Source: Tubiluchus corallicola
Taxonomy: Eukaryota > Priapulida > Priapulimorpha > Priapulimorphida > Tubiluchidae
NCBI GenBank assembly: GCA_030141605.1
Contig: JAQGDQ010000221.1
Span: 201,501-265,500, forward strand
Direction: 5' to 3'
DNA: 64,000 nucleotides
Below are positions 49,197 to 60,300 of this stretch, one piece after another. The notes below the pieces were generated by a model. That model saw only the letters and a list, made by a program, of their open reading frames with translations, made no database searches and had not been told where the DNA came from. The translations under genes were made by a program, and so were the position numbers. Position 1 is the first letter of the stretch; the number at the start of each line of letters is the position of its first letter.

Positions 49197-51200
49197 TATC
49201 AAAATTTAATTAATTGTGGGTTTTTTTTCCATTATTCAACATTATTGGTGTAAAGTGGAAGAAATTCTTGGCCTAATCTAATTACAAAAAGAAATTTATA
49301 AGGCGAAAGAGAAACATTTGCTTTTTGTTCACAATAAAAATGTATCTGGTTTTTACGATGAACAATCGTAGTCGGTACCGATTCAACATGATTAAATTGC
49401 AAGCCGAAGTCCAATATCCTAATCAGTTGTAATTATCCGTGGTTGTTGAAATCTGACTGAAACATTAATCTATGGCCTGTATGTGGCCTTATTTTGTAGA
49501 AATTCAATACCCAGATTTGCAATATAGCTGGATTGCCCTGCAATTAAAAGCATTTTAAGTATGGAAACAGTTGTTTTTGAAAATTATTTATGTTAAAGAA
49601 TTATTAGCATGAAGCCTAATTCCTAGCTTTTCTCTCTTTTGCTCTCAGAGTTCTACTTAAATTGGCAACAATTTTGTGAACTTAAATTAAGAGTTTGCAA
49701 TTTTTGACTAGAGGTATCATACAACAGTACCTTAAAGGACAAGAAAAGGGGTACCCGAACTAGGTTTTAGAAAAATCGCCTTAAAAAATTATTATTACTT
49801 TACAGCAATTTTATATGTATATCGTACTCGCGTTAAAAGGAATTTTTGTTTCCTTTCATTTTAAATCTCCTACAATTCTGTTACACGATGTCACTACGCA
49901 AACGTAAATCAGGGGAAGAAAATACATATGTTAAATTATGTCTGAAAAAACTTTCCATGCAAATCTATATTACTTAGCATTTCACTTACTTGCTGGAAAG
50001 ACTTATGTAACTAGAAAATATAATTTATAATGTTTGAGCCAATTAGTGAAATGTCGCTGACTCACCCTCCAGGGTGCACCACTCACTAACCAAAAACATA
50101 TGTTTATTCTTATTGACAAGATGCAGTAATTTTAAATTTTACTTAATTAGCAACATGTATGCTACGAACGCTCTAATTATTTTTTCAAACTTTACTCAGT
50201 GTTATCTAAACTTGTTTCAAAATGACCTAACATCAAAATGTCTGCGCCTAACGGTTATCACTGGAGTTTAATTTTACAGGTTTTATGCAGCGTTTCAGCC
50301 TACTCAAGCCTTGTATGTGAAAAGGTAGTGTGTAAGTGGTATGAAACTTGAATATGAATTTTTTAAGCTTTATGTAAGTGGAGGGTTTTCTTCTGCTTTA
50401 ATATGCTACCTCTGGGTAATATACAAAAAACTGACATCATTGCTGAATGTGCTTGTGGATTCTTAAATACCTGTATAACACCAACAAGTGTTGAAGTTGT
50501 TTAGTGCATTATTATGATTAAACGAATAAATTAAATAACTTACCTTTTTCTGGTGAATTTCGAATGCTCACATTGCCGTAAAGATGCCATATTTCGTGGT
50601 GCAAGTGAGCGAGAATGACGTACAAAGTACAAAAAGTGTCTTTGACTGCCGATGTTTGACGACCTTGTGACTGTGCTCATAACGTCAGTCGTCTCGCACA
50701 ATGAAAAATGGTGGTTCTTCAAATTTAATACTGCTGATAACAAAGTGATAAAAAATGAAATTAAAAGAAACAAGTTTTAGAGAAAATTTATAATAAAATG
50801 AATTGAATATTCGTAATAAGAGTAGGTTTTTAAGTTTTTAAAGCTCATTTTATAGTGAGGGTTTAGTTTGTCTTTGACTGAGTTTCTAGGCTGTAATATG
50901 TAACTATATAAAACACTCGGACAATTAATATAAGTAAGGAAGTGTATATTTTAGATTGCAGATTTACTAGACAAATGTTACTAAGGTGTACTAAGTGTTT
51001 TCCCTGTTCTTACTGCAGTTACTGTGACTACATGCCACTTTTGCTTACTAATAAGTATTAATATAAGTAAATGTCATCTCACAATTAAGATTTTCTATGA
51101 AACTGTACAGTTTAACACCTTGTTCTGAAGGTTATATATGTGTAACATGCACTGTCCATTCCTCAAGCTTCCATACATACAAATGATTTTGTAGATTATC

Positions 51201-51327
51201 ATGGCACCGGTTATCGAGCATCTTGTCAAGTCTCGGAATTCTTTTGTGAGTCCATTTTATGCAAACTGTGAATCGTCGTCACCTGTGCCGGACAGACAAC
51301 TACATGCAGCCGCTGCAGCCGTGACTG
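51201..51327 (+). CDS. SLC25A3: SLC25A3 exon 1
   Basis: Residues 1-42 plus one base, from [15 protein letters not shown] to HAAAAAVT; a plausible mitochondrial presequence. Donor GTAAGT, phase 1. Confidence 0.8.
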
Positions 51328-54300
51328 GTAAGTTTGTGAAATTTGTAAAGTTTGATGATGATGTTGATGATGATGATGATGTTTGATGATGACAATGATG
51401 ATAGTAATAATGATAGTAATAATAATTTTCCTTGGGTGACTTTTTCTACGAGTGGAATTAGAATATAGTAACTTCAATGTTTTTGCAAAGAATAAAGCAA
51501 ATAAGGCTTATTTGTTACAATGGGCAAGCATAAATTGAATTCGAAGTGAATTTCAATATTAACTTGCAAAATCGTGCATATTGCTTGACTTTGTTCTGCA
51601 GCAAGAACTATAATAATTTGTGAAAAAAATTTGCACACAGATCAAGCTAAATTGTGGCAATTGCATAATGTGTCATTTTAAAGACAAAGAACAAATGTAA
51701 TAAAAATCTTGAATTATTCCTTCCTGTAATTTTAGATGCGAATGAAATTGGAATTAAAAAAATTAATTCTAATCTAATCCCTCACTCTTACTACTCTAAA
51801 ATGCTAAAATGTAGTATTTCGAGCGCTCAATTGAAACTTTTTTGTATGTAAGTTATGCATTTTGAGTACTTGTTGTAATATGTGTAGCCTATAATTCAAC
51901 ATTTGTTTGAAATTGCAACATTAGGTTCTTCAAAAGGCACAAATTTATAATGCTTCTTTTTTGTGGATAGGTGTCGCACCACCGTGGGCATAATGTGTTA
52001 TCACTAGCACTGTTTATAATGCCGATGACTCTGTCTACTTAATATTATCATAAATAATTATTGTGGAACTAACAGACATTATTGCAGCATGTACTGTACT
52101 ATCTTTGAACTAAATGCCAAACAAATTCTTGTATCCGTGTCCTTGTGGAATATAATAATTCCAAAAGCTAAAATGTTATTGTTTATTAAATAAACAACTC
52201 ACAGAAATTAATGTGATGCCACCCAGCATAAGCTATTATAGAATAGTGCAGATAAATACGATCGTAGTGACAGATTATTAGATTGTCTGTTTTGTGTTAT
52301 GCATAGAGTAATTGATTGTTTTAAAGTTTAGTTGCTTTTTGTATGTACACGTTTAAAGCATTTTGTTTGGAATGGCTGTGTTTGACGGCTAGGGTGTATG
52401 TATTTGCATATACAATTAGTCACATGTATATGACTTAGTACATATATTACACGTGTATGTTCGAATTAGAAAGATTTGCTTTCGTTTCAGAGGAAACGAG
52501 TTGTGAATTTGGTTCTCCAAAATTTTATGCTCTTTGTGGTTTTGGAGGTATATTGAGTTGTGGAATCACGCACACGGCAGTTGTTCCGCTGGATTTAGTG
52601 AAATGTCGGATCCAGGTTGATCCAGGTAACACGCTCTTTTATTTAGTTTCTTACTCGCTCACAAGTATGTGAGTGACTGTGGTAGAAACATTAAAGCTGT
52701 TACAGACACGAAATTGCCAATAATTGCACTTTTGGCTAAGTTTCAATTTCGGCGGAATTTGATAAATTTTGTAGCCGAAATTTCTGATAATTTCGTTTCT
52801 GAGGTTTTACTAGTATTTATCCAATTTACCTTTTCTCCTAAAAATTGCTGAAAAATCTTGGATAAATTAGTTCAAATAAAGCGAAAATTTCATTTATATA
52901 ACAGTTTGTGATGTGCTTTTTACAACAATGCGGCATATCTTCAGTGCTGACCACTGTGAAGTTTTAGGGTGTCCAGGTCCAATCAGGCGAAATATCAAAC
53001 CACATTTGAATTTATTTGAGCAAAATTGTCTTTAATTTTATAATTTATGAAATATCCTCAACAAAATATCTACAAAATATAATATCTTTATAATATAATA
53101 TGTAAGCCACTCCATAAAACGTGAGGTTTTATACTGTAAAACATCCTTTTCTTTTTTATCAGTAATTTTGCATCATAGCAAATAAAAGCAGATGAACAGA
53201 AACAAAATATTTTACTTATTTTAGAATTTTCCTTTTTTCAGTTTTAATACTAGTTGGTTTTGCAAAAGTGTTTTGGTTCGGTTTCGTTTCCATATCGGTT
53301 TCTTATGTTTCATAAATTTCCATTTCCTTTTTGGTCTGCATATTCAGTTTCGGTAACATTCCTGGTTAAAACCAAAGCTTATTGTAATTCTGTTCATTGA
53401 GCTTGGCAGTTACGAGAAATCTTTAGTTACACTTTGAATTATCGTTTGTTGCACACCGCAATGCGAAGTTACACTTTGAATGATCGTTTGTTGCACACCA
53501 CACTGCGAAGTTACACTATGAATGATCGTTTGTTGCACACCACAGTGCAAAGTTATACTCTGAATGATCGTTTTTTGCGCACCACAATGCGTAGTTACAC
53601 TTTGAATGATCGTTTGTTGCACACCACAATGCGAAGTTACACTTTGAATGATCGTTTGTTGTACACCACAGTGCGATGTTCTACTTTGAATGATCGTTTG
53701 TTGCACACCACAGTGCGAAGTTATACTTTGAATGATCGTTTGTTGCACACCACAATGCGAAGGTACACTTTGAATGATCATTTGTTGCACACCACAATGC
53801 GAAGTTATACTTTGAATGATCATTTGTTGCACACCACAATGTTAAGTTATACTTTGAATGATCGTTTGTTGTACACCACAGTGCGATGTTCTACTTTGAA
53901 TGATCGTTTGTTGCACACCACAGTGCGAAGTTATACTTTGAATGATCGTTTTTTGCACACCACAATGCGAAGTTACACTTTGAATGATCGTTTGTTGCAC
54001 ACCACAATGCGAAGTTACACTTTGAATGATCATTTGTTGCACACCACAGTGCGAAGTTATACTTTGAATGATCGTTTTTTGCACATCACAATGCGAAGTT
54101 ACACTTTGAATGATCGTTTGTTGCACACCACAATGCGAAGTTACACTTTGAATGATCATTTGTTGCACACCACAATGCGAAGCTACGTTTTAAATGATCG
54201 TTAGTTACACACCACAGTGCGAAGTTATACTTTGAATGATCATGTTTTGCACACCACAATGCGAAGTTAACACTTTAAATTATCGTTTGTTGCACACCAC

Positions 54301-57300
54301 AATGCGAAGTTATACTTTGAATGATCATTTGTTGCACACCACATTGTTAAGTTATACTTTGAACGCTCATTTGTTGTACACCACAGTGCGAAGTTCTACT
54401 TTGAATGATCATTTGTTGCACATCACAGTGTGAAGTTATACTTTGAATGATCGTTTTTGCACACCACAATGCGAAGTTACACTTTGGATGATCGTTTGTT
54501 GCACACCACAGTGCGAAGTTATACTTTGAATGATCGTTTGTTGCACACCACAGTGCGAAGTTATACTTTGAATGATTGTTTTTGCCCACCACAATGCGAA
54601 GTTACACTTTGAATGATCGTTTGTTGCACACCACAATGCGAAGAAAATTTTTCGTCAAATATAAACGTGTGTCAAACGACGTGCTGAGTTTTTTCAGTAG
54701 TTTTTTATTTTTCTATTCTTGACTGAATCATACGAAAACCGTTTTTAATAGCACATTACGAAAACCGGATAGCGAATATTTGCGAACATAACATTTTTGT
54801 ATTTTTGTAACTACAGGATAATAACGGATACAAATAGTTACAAAATTCCGCAAATATGACAATATGAATATCGATACGAATCGGATAACCAGAGCAACAC
54901 TAGTCAGAACATTAAAGACTCAAATAATTGAATGCTGAATCATCACCGAATGTTAGAGTTACTTTTTGAACTTGGTGAGCTGTTTATGGCATAGAAAAGC
55001 TAATGCCACCACAGACAAGCAATACATACTAACTTTGTACTTCAGTTCTTTAATCATACAAATGCTATACACTATTAAATTATTCTACTTTACTTAAAAA
55101 ATCTTCACAAGCTGTTTTTCCTGTGTTTCGTGTATTGGCTACATAAATAAACAATACGCACTGTAATAACATAGAAAACACTATTTAATAGGTCTCTGCT
55201 GTTTATAAATCCATTTAGCTTCACACCAAGCGGGATTGTTTAAGCGACTGTGTCACTCGAATATTTGCGAACATAACATTTTTGTATTTTTGTAACTACA
55301 GGATAATAACGGATACAAATAGTTACAAAATTCCGCAAATATGACAATATGAATATCGATACGAATCGGATAACCAGAGCAACACTAGTCAGAACATTAA
55401 AGACTCAAATAATTGAATGCTGAATCATCACTGAATGCTAAAGTTACTTTTTGAACTTGGTGAGCTGTTTATGGCATAGAAAAGCTAATGGCATCACAGA
55501 CAAACAATACATACTAACTTTGTACTTCAGTTCTTTAATCATACAAATGCTATACACTATTAAATTATTCTACTTTACTTAAAAAATCTTCACAAGCTGT
55601 TTTTCCTGTGTTTCGTGTATTGGCTACATAAATAAACAATACGCACTGTAATAACATAGAAAACACTATTTAATAGGTCTCTGCTGTTTATAAATCCATT
55701 TAGCTTCACACCAAGCGGGATTGTTTAAGCAACTGTGTCACTGGATAAAATTAAAAGAAATTTTCAAAACTTCAAAAGTTAACTTAGAGCATTACTTTGC
55801 AGGAACCCCTCTTTCTCACTGGCTATTCTATTCAACTTTTTTGCAGCCAAGTATGGAAGTATTTTCAAAGGTTTCGGAATCACAGTTCGGGAGGATGGTA
55901 TTCGAGGGTTAGCTAAGGGATGGGCACCTACATTTTTTGGATACTCTATACAGGGCCTCGGAAAGTTTGGTTTCTACGAAATATTTAAAATTTTTTATGC
56001 AAATCTTTTAGGAGAGGTAAGTGAATGTATTGTTGTTTTTGCAGTAGTGTTTCCCAGTGCGTGATACTTTTCGATAAAACAATTTCAGGATATTTATTTA
56101 TGTAAAATTTTTATTCTTCTGTTGGCGTTTATAGTACTGAGATACAACTTAGATATATTTGTATATTGTAGTGAGTGACCCAACTTTATCAAAAAACTCT
56201 ATGATTTATTTACTTCTAACACTTCTAATAGCTGTTAATTTCAATAATCTTAATTCGCAGGATAAAAATCAACTCATATCTGGTAATTCCCCAACTAAGC
56301 TGTGATCAAGATGTTCTCATATTTCAATTAATGTAGAAATATGCTAACGAGACCAAAAGATTCTGCCATAGAAATTAGTCAGTTTTCAGTACTTTAGCAG
56401 TTTTAAATTAGTCAGAAATTAGTTAGCTTGCAGAATAAAATGCATGCTTTATTGTCAATTAATTCTGTACTTCGTAATTTTCAATGTACGTACAAGGCCG
56501 GGGTACAAATCGGTTTATTTTAGTCTGTTCACCTCAGGCCTAAATATAACAAATAAAAACTATGTTTATAAAATAGTGGCCCTATAGTGATTTGCTGCAA
56601 AAGTAGAGAAATACCTGCTACAGCGTATAGTTGTGCATTTTTTATCGCCGTTTTTTTCAGTTTTCCCTCCGTTTTTAATAGTTCATTGTTCGTGAGTTTT
56701 CAAAATGTGCAAATTTAGTCGTTGCAGCAAATTTTCTTTATCAGTCGAATTAAACCCATGTTCTTAGTGGCATTTTCACAAGTTACAGGTTACTTCATAA
56801 AATCTTGCAAACTGCTTCATTAACTGTCATTTTAGATAACTAATCCGCCTGCTTTTTAAATGAACTATTTTCATGGGATCATTCATGTATTTTGTTGAAC
56901 TAATTTTTCATTTGTTTTCATTCCTCTACGAAACCTTCTTGATTTATAAACCTTAAAGGAAAGAATAAGTCACTCAGTTTGTTTATTTATTTGACTTTAT
57001 TTTACTGTTATCACTTAAACTTGGAAAACTATAACAACGAAATTTGCAAAGAACTGCCTATAAAGCATAAATCTAAAATATACTACCTCTGAGTAGAATT
57101 GTTCAGGTGTGGTGGTTTCTGCCACTCGTTTGAAAATCATGATGTGACTGAGAGACTTTGTGACTTCTTGTAAGTGAGTCGTGGCTTTTTGTAAGCATGC
57201 GCTGCTTAAACTAATTCAAACTTCTGCAGCTTACCTCATGTTCATGCAGAAATGTTACAAAAATTAGCTATCTAATTTCATTGCAAAAACTTGTTATACT

Positions 57301-60300
57301 TTTAATGAAGATTGACAGTGCACTACTTTTCTCCAAGACGAATGACGTCGTTTAAAGAACAACGGGCATTGAAAATGGGACTGCCCAAGCATGAAATGAT
57401 CGCGACTTTATAAAGTAATTTTACTAATTACACGATTATTGCAGTTTTATTACTGAATCCTTCTAACATCTTTTGCAAACATTGAAATAGCCTAACCTCC
57501 TAGAAGACTTCTCCTTTTCTTTAACGTGCAAGTAAGAGAAACAACGCTAGATGCAAAGAATTGTTGGTGCCAGCTTAACTGTTTGACTAAATTGTAAAAT
57601 GTGTATTTAACAGGAGAGAACTTATTTGTACCGTACTTCACTGTACCTTGCCGCCTCGGCTTCGGCAGAGTTTTTCGCCGACATTGGTCTGGCACCTTTT
57701 GAAGCCACAAAGGTGAGAATTCAGACGCAGCCAGGTTATGCTAACACCATGCGTGAAGCCATGCCAAAAATGTTTGCGGAAGAAGGATTTGCTGCGTAAG
57801 TGTACAAAGCATGTGAACCATTCATATTACAGTAAATCCTGGCTTAGCGACATTTCGTTTCAACGACGCTGAGCATTTGACACCTTTTCCTCACTTAATG
57901 GCGCACGTTCCATATTAGCGAGGATTTTTTTTACTTTACTGAAAGTCATTTTTTATTTGATCAACATTTTTTTACGATATTTCTAGCATTAAATGTACAT
58001 ACTGCATTATTCTATTCTGAAAACACACTAGTAATGTAAAATAGTACAATTATTATATGTTTTTGCTCTCCGACTGACTGTTAAATCTAGCTGTTTGAGC
58101 AAGTTCTATTTGCGATTTATACGCCTCCTGGCACCCGAGTGCAAACTTTGTGTGAACGAATTATGCCCACAACTTGTTCCCATAGCAACAAGACTACATA
58201 TGTAGATGAAATTGTTCCAAGGTTGCCCCAGGACTTGGCTTTCACTGTGTGGGCGGTGTTTAACTGCTAAGTGCGTAGGGCTTAACATTTAGAAAAAAGA
58301 AACAGCTAGCTGGGTATTGGCTAGTAAATTAATCAATAAAAGTATGAATAAAACTCATAAAACATTTAAATTATCTGTTTAAAACAGCAACGTGTCCCAA
58401 CTCTTTCACGTTACTATCTGTGGAAGTCTTGTCTTCATTCAATGATTTTTCGCTTAACATTTTGCTGGAACGCATTCGTGTCGTTGAGCGAGGACTTACT
58501 GTATTTCTGAAAATGAACTGCACGTAGAGTACTGTAAGTTTTTGCTTTATAGTAAAATAATGTGATGGTTTTTGTTGCTAAATCAGTGAGGTGTCCACAC
58601 TGTTCAATGCAAGAGAAATAGTCTAAGGCAGTATGATAGTTAAGACTCTCCACGAGCAATTTTTATGGCAGTCACCTATCCATTTATTGACAGTGCCTGG
58701 TATTGCTTATCCGCTGTTGCTGGGTTGCACGCTGTAATTCATTTGTTTCCATCACCCTGATTCCATCCGATTTTATTAAGTTATACCTTTAAGGCAATAT
58801 AATTTTTGTAGTACATTTAAAAATTTCTTGACTAATCATATCACCTAGTGATTTGGTGTTTGAATTCTTTTTTTAGCTTAAACATGTTTATTTTACAACC
58901 TTGGGACAAAAAAGTAATTCTGATACAAAAGTCCTTTGGTTACAGATATAATACATCTACAAAACAAAGTGTACAAGTAACATTTACGTAACAATTAAAC
59001 AAGCTGATTAATTAATAAAAAAAGACAGTTGCAATCTAATGAATATGAGACAAACGAATGAATAGTAATAATAACAGCAACTTAACATATTGAATTTAGC
59101 TAAATTTCATTTAGTTTTTCTAATGTAATTGTGTACAGCAGTAAAAATTCCTCAACTTATTGGGATATTATCGATCTGGAGACCATTAAGTATTTTGACT
59201 TTATTATTCAAGTTTTCAAAATTTCCAAGGTCTTCACCGAGAAACTGATTTGATATTGATAGCAACATACAATGTCTAGCAGCTGTGTACCGTGAACAGT
59301 GAAGTAAATAACGTTCAATAGTTTTACCATAGAAGCCACAAGCGCAAGTTTGTGGAACTAAGTTGCCATCACTAGATTTACAACCACGAAGATTTAAATC
59401 ACAGGTCAAATGCGTAAACCTAAGCCTCATCCTGGTGTGATGGACTGCATAAGGTCTTTCACCAAATGAATAAAACTTGGGAGTTTCAACAAAATTGAAG
59501 TGTGAGTGGAGAACAAATTTACAGAGGAAGAATTTTTCATGTAATCAGGTTCCACAACTCATTCCACAAACGCACAGCAGAAAGGAAGAAACTGTTTTTA
59601 AATGTCTCCTTATAAACATTAAGTAATAAAAAATCACCATAATTCGGAGACTGTAATCTTTCTCTCTTTTTTGATGTTATGAAGGTTTTACAAGGGTCTT
59701 CCCCCGCTGTGGGGTCGACAGATTCCTTACACTATGATGAAATTTGCTGCATTTGAAAGGACCATTGAATTCTTGTACCATTACGTTGTACCCAAGCCAA
59801 GATCGGAAATGACCAAACCAGAACAGTTGGTGGTGACGTTCGCAGGCGGATATATAGGTATGATTTTATAAAAATGAAAGCATTTAATGACCAAAATGGG
59901 TCATTTGAGTTATTTACTAGGATGTTTATATGGAAACACGTGCAGTTCGACTGTTTTCTAACATCACGGGTGTTTGAAATAGTTTCTGAACATTTCAAAT
60001 CAGATCTATGAGCTATGAATTTGATTTCACACATCAAAAAATCAAACACATTAATAAATTTTAAATAAAATAATTTGAGTAGTGTGAGGTGAGTGTACGA
60101 CCATACCTTACTTAAATGAAAAAATGATTATAGTTATGCCATGCTTCTGTAGATAACTTAATGTAAATAAGGATGAAGTTAATGATGTAATAATAGCAAA
60201 GGTATAAGAGCAATAAACCTGAAAGTTGAGAAAGGAAAACATAATATGTAATTAAAACTTTGAGTGAGTCTTAAAGAGTGAAAAAAATTTAAATAATTAC

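Larger units (their letters stand above)
44460..51200. other. Spacer between the LRR-ARH gene and SLC25A3
   Basis: The two genes are divergent, so both promoters lie in this 6.7 kb, near its two ends. Apart from a candidate orphan exon (47181-47306) and the inverted SINE pair (48761-49196), I see only AT-rich sequence with short open frames. Confidence 0.6.

Noticed and set aside
51226-51477. His-rich minus-strand frame at 51.2-51.5 kb
   Set aside because: Product of the GAT microsatellite read in reverse and of SLC25A3 exon 1.
53410-54636. Long open frames on both strands over the 42-bp array
   Set aside because: The frames exist only because the unit is 14 codons long without stops; the array is in an intron of an intact gene.
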